From NCBI GenBank assembly GCA_032433765.1, contig JAVIAB010000051.1, positions 83,591,973 through 83,655,972 of the forward strand: 64,000 nucleotides of DNA, written 5' to 3'. This DNA comes from Megaustenia siamemsis (Eukaryota > Mollusca > Gastropoda > Stylommatophora > Ariophantidae). The translations under genes were made by a program, and so were the position numbers. The notes under the pieces were generated by a model. That model was not told where the DNA came from and made no database searches. It saw only the letters and a program-made list of their open reading frames with translations. Shown here in pieces: positions 44,501 through 56,209 of the stretch; the stretch's first letter is position 1; every line of letters begins with the position of its first letter.

Positions 44501-44936
44501 TTGTGCCAGAATCCAAATTTTAAAAAAGTAAAACTTCCCTCCCACGACTGATTTCATCTCAGAGTGGTATTTTAGTCACAATCTTGGACATTGTGCTTTG
44601 GATGATGTAGTCCTGAACCTAGTATATTGGCTCATTTTTTAAGCTAATATTTACCTCCGAAGACGGAGTTATCTGCCTGTATGGCGAGAGACCCCTGTCA
44701 CACAGCTGCCAGGGAAAAACAGATTAACACGCAAAATTCAGTTCCTAACCTCCAGGGACTTCGTCAGAGGTAAAAGCTGGCGAACGCAAAAAAAGCTGAT
44801 ATTTCATGAGAGTGGTTGACACTAATGACAATACACAAAACATTAAAAAGTTTAGCTAAAGTAAATGTTAATTTATGAGTGATATTTAGTAGCGGAAGGT
44901 CGTAACGTAAAGGTCTAGATTGGTGGCGATTCACGG
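44501..44936. other. Unassigned sequence
   Basis: No gene recognised. Confidence 0.4.
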
Positions 44937-45475
44937 AAAATTGCCACATCTGCAGACCTTGTTGACCGAACTTTGCAAGCACCAGAAGGTCGCCCTGCAG
45001 CGGATACCATCTCACTGTGGAATACCAGGAAACGAAAAAGCAGATCAGCTGACAAATGAATTAGACACACAACCAGATGAACCAGTTACATACCATCAGA
45101 AGAAAGAGATATTCAAATCAATCAGAGGACCCCAAGTTCCAAATCAAGATGCTTTTCATTATATGAAGAGGGAAAAATGTATCATTATACGCCTCAGAAA
45201 AGGGCACAATCGACTCCATAGTCACATGTATACAAAATTTAAGATTGACACCTCAGCCACATGTACATGTGGACATGCCTCACTGATTGCTGAACACATA
45301 TTTCAAGACTGTACTGAATATAGTAGATTAAGGAAAACCCATTGACCCATAGATGCAACACTACAGACAAAACTATCCGGACCACTGCAAGAATGACAAA
45401 AATTAATAAAATGTATACAGGAAACGCGAATGCAGATATACACAATAGTTCAGGCGAACTAAAGATATATAGGGG
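44937..45475 (+). pseudogene. Truncated relative of the intact LINE (RNase H end)
   Basis: Starts inside RNase H (LPHLQTLLTELCKHQKVALQ) and follows the intact LINE at 7212-7759 through PSHCGIPGNEKADQL, RGPQVPNQDAFHYM, RLRKGHNRLHSHMYTKF and CTCGHASLIAEH, to a stop at about 45346 that falls earlier than in the intact copy. The 3' UTR, including ttcaggcgaactaaagata, is also shared. Small deletions and W-to-R and other changes show it is dead. 5'-truncated; no long TSD like that of the intact copy is seen. Confidence 0.92.
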
Positions 45476-45679
45476 CGATGCTTAGATCTTCGTGGGATGT
45501 AATATTCAATTTATAACAACACAGGATGTGTACAGTTGAGTTTATTTTCATCATTGCGATTGTATAATAAAAGAAGTATATGCATATTTTTTTATTCCCG
45601 GAAAGACACACATGAGCAACTAAAGCAATAACAAAACAACAGGCATCAAGTTGTTTAGTGTTAGTGCTCCAATGTTAAT

Positions 45680-45800
45680 GACAAACGCACGTTAATGGGT
45701 GCGGGTTCAGCATCCCACTAGGCCGTCCTCATTTCCCAGAAAAATGGCTAATACCTATTTGCGTGGCTGGGTGAACATCGAAACCATGTCGGTACGAAAG
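45680..45800 (+). mobile_element. tRNA-like SINE piece
   Basis: A B-box-like GGTTCAGCATCCC near 45701 is followed by ttgcgtggctgggtgaacat, which resembles the SINE-A body (ggctgggtgaac). Confidence 0.5.
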
Positions 45801-45924
45801 AAAATAAAAATCGCTAGATCCTGGAATTAAATCCGTAGACAAATAATAAAAAATGAATATTATTATAGAGGAAAACTTCCGAGGCGATAAAATCAGCGAA
45901 TCAATTCAGAGGAAGAGGTATGGT

Positions 45925-46330
45925 TACCAATTCCAGACCTGGACGCTTGATTTAAGAACAAGAAGTAAAATAACCCCTACCAGGGTAACGTGTCGGGCGA
46001 GTAAGAAGAAATAGCCTGAGAGATAAGATGAGAAATGAAGAACTGAGAAAAAAACTAGGAATATTTTCCGCCATTGAATACATAAATAAACAACAGATAA
46101 AATGGTTTGGCCACATGATAAGACAGAAAGACCAAAACACAACACGAGTTTAATAAGCGTTGTGAGAAGACAAGACTCAAAGGTTGAAAGTGAAAAAAGA
46201 TGGATTGATAAAATATTAAAAACACTAGGAAACATAGCAGAAGAAGCTAACAGAAGAGCGAAAGACCTCAAATTACTTGCATATCTCCCCTTGACGCTGA
46301 AAGGCAAATGAGGAAGGGAAAAAAGAAGAA
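45925..46330 (+). pseudogene. LINE-D reverse transcriptase C-terminus, copy 4
   Basis: The plus strand carries WTLDLRTRSKI, then MRNEELRKKLGIFSAIEYIN followed by KQQIKWFGHM, then ILKTLGNIAEEANRRAKDLK, ending LPLTLKGK and a gaggaagggaaaaaagaag tail. There are several frame changes; it is the most decayed of the family. Confidence 0.8.
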
Positions 46331-46919
46331 TCAGAAGAATGTTTCAACGCAAAAATAGAAAGTCTTGTCAGAGATCCTTGTTGTCGCTTTCCTAATTAAA
46401 CCCTAAAATTAATGTCACGTTTGTTAATTTACTCCAAGTGGTGAAGTTAAACTTTGTTTGTAAAATTCAGCACAAATTTTAATGAGAGATAGTTTAAACA
46501 TGCAAGATTGCCACAATACCTCAGAATTGCTACTGAGAACTCGAATTGCATACTTTACCTTCAGTATGATACTCAAAATTGCTCGGTAATTTGCATCTAA
46601 CAGTTCACTGTGTGTTAATCAATATATAACTATCAAACATATTTACTTCAGACATATTAAATCGAACAGCGCAAAATGCGAGGCGGAAATCAATAAAAGT
46701 ATCAGAATTGCAAAATTCATTTTCATCTCTAGTAGCATGGAACTATTCTTTGTAATATGAAGCTTGATGTAGAATCCGTTAGAGGCGACGATCTGACCAT
46801 CAGATAATGTTTTACCGACTAGCAAAAGTTTCGGACCCTTGACAGTCTTATTTCCCAATCTGGCGTTCGTGCCACGGCTCTCATTTATCATCTTCGCCGT
46901 CAATCCTGGAAAAAGAGCG
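46331..46919. other. Unassigned sequence
   Basis: No gene recognised. A minus frame at 46643-46903 has no motif and is not called. Confidence 0.4.
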
Positions 46920-47128
46920 TTAAAATGGCGCAGATGAGTTGGTGTTCATGTTGTGGTTTAGGCTGTGATATTTGCCCCTTTCGGCCCAACACATCCGACA
47001 TTAGCATGGCGTTTCTGATTATCGGGTTACCTTTGTTCTTTATCACTACTCGTTAGACCAGACAGGTTCGTCTGTTTCCAGGAGCACTATCGAGAGGTGG
47101 ATTAGAGTCTTAATCAACTCTTATGTTT
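46920..47128 (-). mobile_element. Dispersed repeat family C, copy 4
   Basis: The minus strand includes gctaatgtcggatgtgttgg plus gccgaaaggggcaaat, and tgctcctggaaacagac near 47080. It runs directly into the 27-bp array. Confidence 0.75.
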
Positions 47129-47690
47129 GCTGATACTGACGGGCGCAGTCAGCGGTGCGTTACTGACGGGCGCAGTCAGCGGTGAGTTACTGATGGGCGC
47201 AATCAGCTGTGAATTACTGACGGGCGCAGTCAGCGGTGAGTTACTGACGGGCGCAGTCAGCGGTGAGTTACTAACGGGCGCAGTCAGCGGTGAGTTACTG
47301 ACGGGCGCTGTCAGCTTTGAGTTAATGACGGGCGCAGTCAGCGGTGAGTTACAGACGAGCTGTGAAATAATGACTGGTGCAGTCAGCTGTGAAATACTGA
47401 CTGGTGCAGTCAGCTGTGATTTACTGACGGGCCCAGTCAGCTGTGAAATACTGACTGGTGCAGTCAGCTGTGAAATACTGACTCGTGCAGTCAGCTGTGA
47501 AATACTGACGGGTGCAGTCAGCTGTGATTTACTGACGGGCGCAGTCAACTGTGAAATATTGACTGGTGCAGTCAGCTGTGAAATACTGACTGGTGCAGTC
47601 AGCTGTGAAATACTGACCGGCGCAGTCAGCTGTGAGTTACTGACGGGCGCAGTCAACTGTGAGTTATTGATCTCTCTTAGTTCAGGTGCT
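47129..47690. repeat. 27-bp satellite, about 20 units
   Basis: The unit is gttactgacgggcgcagtca plus gcggtga, with a right-half variant gaaatactgactggtgcagt plus cagctgt. Twenty-seven is nine codons, so both strands stay open (203 codons plus, 180 minus). The unit matches the cagtcagctatgggtcactg area of family C copy 5. Confidence 0.96.
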
Positions 47691-47989
47691 GGTTGGCACT
47701 TATCCTCCCCACCCCTTCACCAACCATCGACAATCTAACAAACCAGACCCACCTGGGTCAAGAACTCAAAGTCGCTTATCTTCTGCTGAATCTTTTAGTC
47801 AAATACTTGCAAAATGTCGTGATTGAACATAAGACCAGTTTCTGTTATTTTAATCTGCAATCTGTAAATAGTTTTCTATCCAAGTGTAGTCATGTCCACA
47901 TCTAGTTACAACTACTCAACACAGACCACTTTCACAACACAAACAATATGAACTCCATAGTGTAGAGGGTCATTGGCGTTTCTGTACAT
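47691..47989. other. Unassigned sequence
   Basis: No gene recognised. Confidence 0.4.
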
Positions 47990-48612
47990 TTTAAATTGAA
48001 TCCGGTCAGACAAGTCTGAAACAAGTGCAACGTGTCAAATACTTGGGCACAATAATAACATCAAATGGAAGATGCACCACAGAAATAAAAATCAGAATAG
48101 CTCAGGCCAAAATAGCATTTCAGAAAATGATAAATATCTTATTCTACTAATCTATTTCAATAGAAGTGAGAAAGAAAGTTCATCGGTGCTATATAGAACC
48201 ATTTCTGACCTATGGAAGCGAGTCATGGACAGTAGACAAAGAAATGAAAAGACGATTAGAGGCCACAGAGATGGGATTTCTCAGAAGAATGTTGAAAGTT
48301 CTCTGGACAGCTAAAAAGACCAATGGGGAAATTCTCAAAGAGGTCAACACAAAAATAGAAGGCCTAAAAAACATCAGAAATAAACAATCAACATTTTTCG
48401 GGCACATCATGAGAAGAGGAAAGTTGGAATACTTGGTTACAATTGGCAAAATAAAAGGAAAGAGAGATCGCGGACGACAAAGAGGAAATACTTGATATCT
48501 TGATGTCATTGCATGGAAAACAGTCAACAACAGAACTTATACGGTGCAATATAGATATAAGATTGTGGAAGGACATGATCGCCTACGCCAACCGGTATGG
48601 CACATGATGATG
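47990..48612 (+). pseudogene. RTE-like LINE 3' end, copy 4
   Basis: Plus strand: QVQRVKYLGTIITSNGR (thumb), after a frame change YIEPFLTYGSESWTVDKEM, TEMGFLRRMLKVLWTAKKTN, FFGHIMRRGKLEYLVTIGKI, then RDRGRQRG. It ends gacatgatcgcctacgccaa and a (GATGAT) tail at 48604-48613. Frameshifts near 48130 and 48495 make it non-functional. It forms an inverted pair with copy 5. Confidence 0.9.
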
Positions 48613-48615
48613 ATG

Positions 48616-48702
48616 AACCTGGAAGCCGTCGATCTACGGTCAAACCCGATCTCTTGTCTTCAGTAGTCCCGTTCACTAACCACTGTGCTATCGCGGCTCC
48701 CA
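48616..48702 (-). mobile_element. SINE-A head fragment
   Basis: The minus strand gives gggagccgcgatagcacagt and the T-arm region (gggtttgaccgt), with a mutated B box. Only the tRNA-like head and about 10 bp of body remain; it abuts the RTE-like tail. Confidence 0.8.
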
Positions 48703-48809
48703 ATATTTGTATACGCTTTTATTATTTCCCACGATCATTACTCTAGTGCCATTAGCGGTGTGTCCAGTCATGTTCTTTCTTCTAGATAAAAGTTGACAAG
48801 AACTCTATC

Positions 48810-49745
48810 ATCATCATCATGTACCATACCGGTTAGCGTTGGTGATCATGTCCTTCCACAATCTTCTATCTACAGTGCATCGTATCAGTTCTGTTGTTGA
48901 CTGTTTTCCATGCCATGACACCAAGCTATCCAGTATTTTCTCTCTTTGTCGCCCGCGATCTCTCTTTCCTTTTATTTTGCCATTTTTATTATGCCCAAGT
49001 ATTCCAACTTTCCTCTTCTCATGGTGTGCCCGAAAAATGTTGATTGTTTCTTTCTGATGTTTTTTTAGGAGCTCCCTTTTTGTGGTGGCCTCTTTGCGAA
49101 CTTCCTCTTGGTCTTTTCAGCTGTCCAGGGAACTTTCAACATTTTTCTGAGAAATTCCATCTCTGTGGCCTCCTATCGTCTTTTCATTTGTTTGTCTACT
49201 GTCCATGATAAGCTTCCATAGGTCAGAGTTGGTTCTATATAGCACCGATGAACTCTCTTTCTCACTTCTATTGAAATAGATTTGTTGCATAAGATATTTT
49301 TCATTTTCTGAAATGCTATTTTGGCCTGAATTATTCTGTTTTTTTATTTCTGAGGTGCGTCTTCCATCCGATGTTATTATTGTGCCCAAGTATTTGACGC
49401 GTTGCACTTGTTTCAAATTTGTCTCGTTTATTTTTATGCTGCATGCTGATGATGATTATATCTTCGAAATGACCATTGCATCTGTTTTCTTACTATTCAG
49501 ACTCAGACCTTTGTTGTTGCTTTCTTTTACTAGTATGTCTATCATATCTTGTAGTTCATTCACTGTCTCTGCTATTAAGACTGTGTCATCCGCATATCGC
49601 AAATTATTTATGTTGTGGCCGTTGACTTCAATTCATTTTTTGTCTACTATTGATCTAATAATATGTTCGTTGTAAAGTGAAAACAAATCAGGCGACAGAA
49701 CACAGCCTTGTCTGACTCTTTGTTTTATAAGTTGAAATTGTCCTC
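48810..49745 (-). pseudogene. RTE-like LINE, RT palm to 3' end, copy 5
   Basis: The longest RTE-like copy. Minus strand from 49745: RQGCVLSPDLFSLY, then NNLRYADDTVLIAETVNELQ with the YADD catalytic box at 49596-49585, then the 3'-palm/thumb KQVQRVKYLGTIITSDGRRT near 49410, WTVDKQMKRR, FLRKMLKVPWTAEKTK, then the 3' UTR and a CATCAT tail at 48810. It has several stops (one in the segment after DLFSLYNEHIIRSIVD) and frame changes. The active-site box is still present but the frame is broken. It mirrors copy 4 across about 200 bp. Confidence 0.9.
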
Positions 49746-49984
49746 CATCATCACATCCTATAAAACGAGAACATTATTATATACAAGGCCTCGGTATCTC
49801 GCCTGTAGTTACATTTTTATTATCGATATTATCGATTTGTATATCAATAACCATAACACGAGAATGTAACCGTGAGACAACTCCAGTATTCAAATTCTTG
49901 TAAAACGTGTAACTTGTTTGTAGTAACTGTTAAAGACTTTAGTTTATCGAGATGCGTTCCGGTTCGATTTATTGGATGGAAAAC
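49746..49984. other. Unassigned sequence
   Basis: No gene recognised. Confidence 0.4.
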
Positions 49985-50205
49985 AACCGGCCACTGGCAC
50001 GGGCGGTTGAGCAATTATGGATTTTAATTCTGTTGCTGTGATACCGGGGCCTTCCATAACCATAACCATAATCCGGCTAAAAGAAATATGGGTCCGTCGC
50101 AGACATCTAAATGTAAATTCCCTTTCTTGCGTCTTAGAAAGGAGAGTGTTTGCGTTTAAAGATGTGTGGCTGAAACATACTGTCTCATTTATCGCTTGGT
50201 TACCA
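49985..50205 (-). mobile_element. Dispersed repeat family B, copy 4
   Basis: The first 80 bp (ccactggcacgggcggttga followed by gcaattatgg) match the reverse complement of 120-210, including the ataaccataaccataa hexamer end, which here faces right. The part after 50080 is not seen in other copies. Confidence 0.75.
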
Positions 50206-51008
50206 TTTTGATCCTTGGATTTTTGAATAATGTCGACAAATGATGATCAAATTGATTAGTTTATCCATATATTGTTTCAGTTACATACGAAAGCTTTGTC
50301 TTCTTTTAAATATGATTGCTGTGTATGTTCATTCTGTACTGTAACCTATTCAGCTAAACATAGAAGATCAAGCACGGTAGCCTCAAAGAGGTTCATTCGG
50401 ATGACTGCAGCAAATAAATGACAGGACTAAAATAGTCAACTGAGTATTAGTTGACACGATTATTTCCGATGAACATTTATGACGTTCATGAATAGGCAAC
50501 TTTGACACAATTACAATCTTTGCCTACATTCAGCGACTCTTTCTCTTCCACCATTAAAAAGACGCTAAATAGTCGTAGTGTAATGGTTTGCAGCAATCTA
50601 CTACAACTTGCGACGCAGCAGTCTTAATTAATAATGTCATCGTATAAAGACGTAAAGCAAATCGTATCCATTAAATCGTGTTTTGACATATGAAGAACAT
50701 TATGTTCCTGCCATACGTGTCTGTAATTGTTAGTGTTTTAACAGTAGCAGTGGTTTTAGTAGTAGTAGCTGTAGTTTATATTGTGGTATTATAAGGAGTG
50801 GTTTTTCTCAAATCAGATCTCTTAGCTCAACTATCTTTATTTAATAACATCTTCAAATGCCGTACACCCATCAATGTTGCAAATGAAGATTTACGTCTAA
50901 ACTGTTTATTTATCTATATTTTGCATTAAGTGTGATTTGTGAAATATTATGTGTATCTTGTTGTGATCGATCTAGACTTAGTCTTTAGAATTGTCCTTTC
51001 TCTGGGGT
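50206..51008. other. Unassigned sequence
   Basis: No gene recognised; AGT-rich stretch at 50740-50780. Confidence 0.4.
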
Positions 51009-51310
51009 TCATGATCGAAGTTTGACAGAAATGAACAGCTCGCCATCAATTCTTAAAATGACGTTAAGTGAGCGTAGATGCCTTGTCTTGTGGTTTAGTT
51101 GCGTCTTTCGACCTAAAAAATCCGACTTCAGCATCGCATTTTTGAGTATGGGATTGTCTTCCCTCTTCAATTCCGGCTCGATAAGACTTAATAGTCTGTT
51201 TCTAGAGGCACCGCTGGGGTATGGAGCAGATTCTTGATCTACTGTGTTGTTCACTGATCCTGACGCGTGCAGTCAGCTATGGGTCACTGACCGCACTCAG
51301 CTCAGTTACT
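51009..51310 (-). mobile_element. Dispersed repeat family C, copy 5
   Basis: A minus frame of 81 codons contains SAPYPSGASRNRLLSL and EDNPILKNAMLKSDFLGRK. The same pattern (APSSSGAPGNRLS, EDNPVRKNSVLKSDVLGRK) is seen in copy 6 on the plus strand at 63386-63586, so the frame is at least ancestrally shared. The 51260-51300 end holds cagtcagctatgggtcactg, the segment amplified at 47129-47690. Confidence 0.8.
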
Positions 51311-51384
51311 GGGCGGACGTGTTGGTCCCCAGACTCTAATTATAGTGATCAGGATAACATGTTTTGTCAAGGACGTTGTTCTTG

Positions 51385-51495
51385 AACTGTCAGATTGAAT
51401 GTCATTCTCTGCATAGCTTGGCAATCAATGAATGTCATTCGCTGCATAGCTTAGCAATCAATGAACGTCACTCGCTGCACAGCTCAGCTATATTG
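51385..51495. repeat. 33-bp repeat, three units
   Basis: Three units of aatgtcattc(t/g)ctgcatag plus ctt(g/a)gcaatcaatg; the third is diverged. Confidence 0.88.
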
Positions 51496-52160
51496 CTTAC
51501 CTCCGTGAGTGTACTCCGTAGAGAGACATTTATGTCCGAAGCACTTAATCTGTATCAAACGTTGATTTATAACTTATCCAACATTGATTTGTTTGTTTAA
51601 TCATGCAACGAGAATATTACCAAAATGTTGTAGCTGTGTTTTATCAAAACCTCCAATGATGCCATCTACAGTGTGCTAACAGAAATCTTATTAACAGTTT
51701 AACATACAAAGTTTAACAACAACAAAAAAACAAAACAACAAATATAAGATACAGAAAATACGCCAATAAATCATTTTCAAAATTTAAATTATTTGAATAA
51801 CATAAAAAATAAAATCCATCGTTTCAAATTAATTAAGTTAAACTAAACCATTAGTAGAAATAATCTTGTAAATCAGAGAATAGATTTGATTAATTAACTA
51901 GTACAATTTGTGTTTATTTACTGCCTGCATCATTTACCAGCAACCGACTGCGATTATAGGGAATTTGCGTATGTATCTATGTTAATGGTGGACGTTTATG
52001 ATTTATATATACTGTCAGCAACCGATGGGAGTTTTTCTAGAAGACTGCGATATGTTTCCGTATATTTTACCGACATTCGCGTGTACGATTTCACGTATAG
52101 CGATAATAAGAGCTTCTATAAAGTGTATTGTATGAAAATGGGCTTAGCAAGAGACAAGAG
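51496..52160. other. Unassigned AT-rich sequence
   Basis: No gene recognised. Confidence 0.4.
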
Positions 52161-52165
52161 TTTCA

Positions 52166-52220
<55 letters not shown>

Positions 52221-52242
52221 TCATGTATATATATATATATCC
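52161..52242. repeat. (AT)n microsatellite
   Basis: About 45 bp of pure AT followed by an impure extension. Confidence 0.95.
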
Positions 52243-52482
52243 GCCTTTTTCTAAGAAAAAACTATATCATAACTATATAAAAATAATGTTACAATTCTAT
52301 TTATAACTATAAAAAAATACATATCGCATATGTACGTGCTGCCAGATGTGCAAAAAAGCACATACACATATACAAACATACTTCTTGGGAAACGCTCACA
52401 GCAGCTACTTTAACACTTTTCTGACAAATTATCGATTGTTTTATATTAATCCTGTTACGTATGTTTCTTGCTAGCATTATTC

Positions 52483-52883
52483 GGTAATTTCCTAGTTTGA
52501 TCAGATATAGTCTTTCAGTTTGGAAGAGTGATGTCCCCTAAAATATGTCTGCCAAAATACAGTGGTTCTACGCATTCTTGGCGTTGGGTCATTACGCTGG
52601 CATGTAATCATTTCGGAGTATCTGTTGATTGGGCGTTGGGTCCAGGGTTAGGTTTAGCTTTAGTGTTAAATATTTATAAATATATTATAACGCGTGACAA
52701 AAACGACGCCACTCGGCCTAATTATGATCTTCTGATCGAAGGGAATTGTGCGGTTGATTACCAATCGGCGTAATGACCCCAACGCCAAGAATGCGTAGAA
52801 CCACTGTATTTTGGCAGACATATTTTAGGGGACATCACTCTTCCAAACTGAAATACTATATCTGATCAAACTAGGAAATTACC
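52483..52883. mobile_element. 401-bp MITE-like fold-back element
   Basis: The left arm (52483-52600, starting ggtaatttcctagtttgatc) and right arm (52766-52883) are near-perfect inverted copies of about 116 bp, with few mismatches. The loop is about 165 bp with no transposase. Flanking octamers cattattc (52475-52482) and cattgttc (52884-52891) differ by one base, which fits an 8-bp TSD. A hAT- or P-like origin is possible from the TSD length alone. Confidence 0.88.
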
Positions 52884-52891
52884 CATTGTTC

Positions 52892-53639
52892 AATATCTCC
52901 AGGATTACCTGCTATTTATTTCAACTTCCCCATGGTTACCTATTTATTATTAAATATGAGGAAAAATAAAAATAAGACACAAAAAAAAGAGGTGGGAAGA
53001 CAAAATAAACCATCGGAACAAATCTTGATTTCGCCTAATCTCTGACAGATGAACAAAATAGAATGATAATGAGAATGTTGAGTGTGGGTATCCATGCCCC
53101 CTACATTTATGTGAATAGTAATATTAGTAATGATAGTAATAATATTAGACGATGGTTATGATAGCAATAACAACAATAATAACAATAATTATAATAATAA
53201 CATGAAAGGTAAGGGTAGATGCTGCCAACTCCTAGAGGAGTTAAATATTAAGCTCCACCAAACAAAGCCACAACATTTGGAGATGGTGTGAGATGATGTT
53301 CTTTTTTTTTGTCGTTATTACCTTATTTAATTTTTGAAAAAAATTCAGAAACCTATTCTCTTTGCAGCTGAGTTCTTCTGATGAAGAAGAAGCAGATCTG
53401 AACTCACACTGACATCTAGCACAAAGTTAGCTACTGTTACTGTCGTTCTCGGTCTACTAGACTTCTAGTAGAAATGTCAAAAATACCGTTGCTCTCTCAA
53501 TACCTTGGATTTATAGTAGAAATGTTACAACTAGCCCAAAGATGTCTTTCTGCTGTACATCCGGCAAAGTACTCAAGGAATGAGTTCATTAATTTCTCAT
53601 TCGTTAATTAAGTGATAATAGATGTGTTGTATTGTGGTT
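52892..53639. other. Unassigned sequence with TAA/ATA-rich tract
   Basis: 53115-53205 is an impure AATAAT-type tract. No gene. Confidence 0.45.
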
Positions 53640-53710
53640 TACAGAAGAGCTGTGATATGTGTGTCTTTCGACCCAATACATCCGACTTTAGAGCTTTGCA
53701 TAGAGATTTG
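53640..53710 (-). mobile_element. Dispersed repeat family C, core only
   Basis: Minus strand: taaagtcggatgtattgggt plus cgaaagacac. Only the core of the family is recognisable. Confidence 0.6.
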
Positions 53711-55942
53711 GCCACCATAGCAGTAATCAGAAATAAATTTGAAGTATTTCAGTCCTTCCAAAATAATAAAATAATATTCTTGTAAGTCAAGATGTAAATT
53801 ATAATATAAAATACAAGCAAGATTTGTGTGTACTGAAAACTACAGTTAAGATTATCCATATTTGTGCTTGCACACTGTGAATTGTCAAATGTGTATCTAT
53901 GAGGTTTTAAAAAAAAAACCAATATGTTCAAACCTGTATGTTATTGCTTGTGTCCGTTATATTTTGCACAAATATTATTTACTGAATGCTAAACATACAT
54001 AGATTCATTATATTCTACAGAAATAGTATTTTGTATGTCAAAAGAGGTTTTTAAATGCTTAAATTATTTTTCATTTGCTAAAAATATTATTTTAAATATG
54101 TTTAACAATGTAATGTTATCTTTTATTATTTACTTGAATTAAAATAGATGCTAACCTAACATTATTTACGATCGCTAAATAAATAATTGTATTTTCTAAA
54201 TACTAGATACATTTTATTTTCATACATGCTGAAAGAATATTTATTTCTGTTTGCTAAATAGGCGTGACTTTCTAAATGCAAACATTGGGCTATTTTCTAT
54301 TCACTAACAGATATTTTCTGTATTCTAAAAATAATGCATTTATGATAGACAAAAATGAATGTCAATTTATATAAGTTAAAGAAATAATGTTTCTTTAAGC
54401 TATACAAATGTTTCTGTCCTATAAACAAAGAAAAATATTGTATTTATGTTAAACTGATTTATATAATATTTAAATAAAAATTACCTTTCTGATAAATGTT
54501 ATTTTTCTAAATACTTGAAACTTGTGATTATGTCTCTGCACAACAAATAATTGTGCACTTGGTGTGTGTTATGCTATGTAGTAAACCAAATCAACAAAGG
54601 CGGTAATGTATCATAAAATACAAAATGCGTACCTTACACGAAGCGGTAAAGTTGATGCACTTTCTCAACCCGTAGTCCTGGTAAAAACATGAGCTCACTT
54701 GCTAATCCTTGAATGAAATACAAGCTTTTGAAATTCACGAGTGTCTTTTCAATCCCTTTCACACAATAATAACATCCCAGGATATTACATTCAATATTGT
54801 AAATAATGCTACCTTTTTCTTCTTATTAAACCTTCTGAGTGTTATAATTCATCTTAAAATACAGAAGACAAATTACTGCCTAGCATATAGGATTCTAAGA
54901 ATTTTACATGTACTTAATAAGTAGCTGGAAACTAATTTCTGAAGAGAAAGCTGAGACGCGGAATTATATCGAATTAGTTATCAGCCAGATAATGAGTCAT
55001 TATATTTGTGTATCCTTATATTGCATTACATTCTAAATCAAAAGCAAAATATCGTAATTAAGCATTAGTGATTGCTTCACACAAGTAAAAAGTATTTTAA
55101 GTGTTTGTTATTATATATCCCTTTTGAAAACAGAGTAAAAGAATGAACGTGTTGTTTCTTTAAATAAATAATAATTCTCATGAATACAGTGTGGCAATAG
55201 TTACAACGCGTGTTGTCTTCTCAGCGCATACGGCCTACCCTCAAAGAGCAAGAATAGTAATCCAATTCCACTCCAGAGACACTGAATGAATACAATGCTT
55301 GTACCAACGAAGAGATCAATTACCATAAGAAGGTCCCGTGATTGGTAATAGTCTGTCGTTCGGGTCTGCAAGGGTGACCAATAATATCTGGAGATCTCAT
55401 TCGTCGCGAGCTAGGAGCGCAACGCGTCTAAGTAGGCAAGCTACTCCTGCGTAGGAATACGTGGAAAGACGCACTTCGGGGTAGTATTGGTATGCGTAGG
55501 TCGCCCCGCATTGATATCCCGTATGTATCTTGAACCCCGAATCCCAGTTAGCCTCCCTCCCCCACATCCTCCACGCAACCATGTAGCAAAAACACTAGGC
55601 ACGGCGCTCTGCTATTAATATTTTAGTTGCCACATAGTTTATCAGTTTAGAAATAGTTGTTATTTGTTATCATAACTAATCCTAGATGAGTTTAGGTTAA
55701 CAACGTACACTTTTACAGGCCGTGAGAAAAGCTGTATATTCCGCACAGGAAAAGGAAACATAGATATGGTCTAATATGTGAAATGTGTTTTTCTTATAAC
55801 ATCGAAATTGCTATAAATCATGCTTTTGTGAGTAGGGCGATAGTTGCTGATGATAGGAGCAAAGAAAGAGAGGCGGGTATTGGGTTGCACTATTATTCCA
55901 GACCGTGGAGAATCGAATAATAAAGAACTATATGACGTTCTT
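53711..55942. other. AT-rich sequence, weakly periodic in part
   Basis: 53930-54520 holds recurring ttgctaaata / ttctaaata motifs at irregular spacing of roughly 35-45 bp, like a very old tandem repeat. 54520-55930 shows no gene and no clear repeat; short frames at 54709-54924 and 55397-55582 have no motif and are not called. Confidence 0.4.
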
Positions 55943-56034
55943 TGTGCCGAAGGTTTCTACAAATAATGGCCACTAACACCATATTCCCTATACGCCACGT
56001 GGTGTGACGGGGCTCTTTACTTTTTTTTTTTTTA
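55943..56034 (+). mobile_element. SINE-A, 5'-truncated copy
   Basis: Only the last ~90 bp of SINE-A: actaacaccatattccctat, the cgccacgtggtgtgacgggg hairpin region, and the ctttactttttttttt tail. Flanked by atgacgttctt (55932-55942) and atgccgttctt (56035-56045), an 11-bp TSD with one mismatch. Confidence 0.85.
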
Positions 56035-56209
56035 ATGCCGTTCTTACGACACTGGAAGTCAATGTGCTACTAGAAATATGAAACATTTGTGATAAAATAC
56101 TTTTGGCCACAACATCTGTATCTTAATGCAACAAAGGAAAAAAACACACTTTAAAAACACGTTTTGCAACAGATAAAACAGATGTAAAAATTGATGGGTA
56201 TAAATGAAC

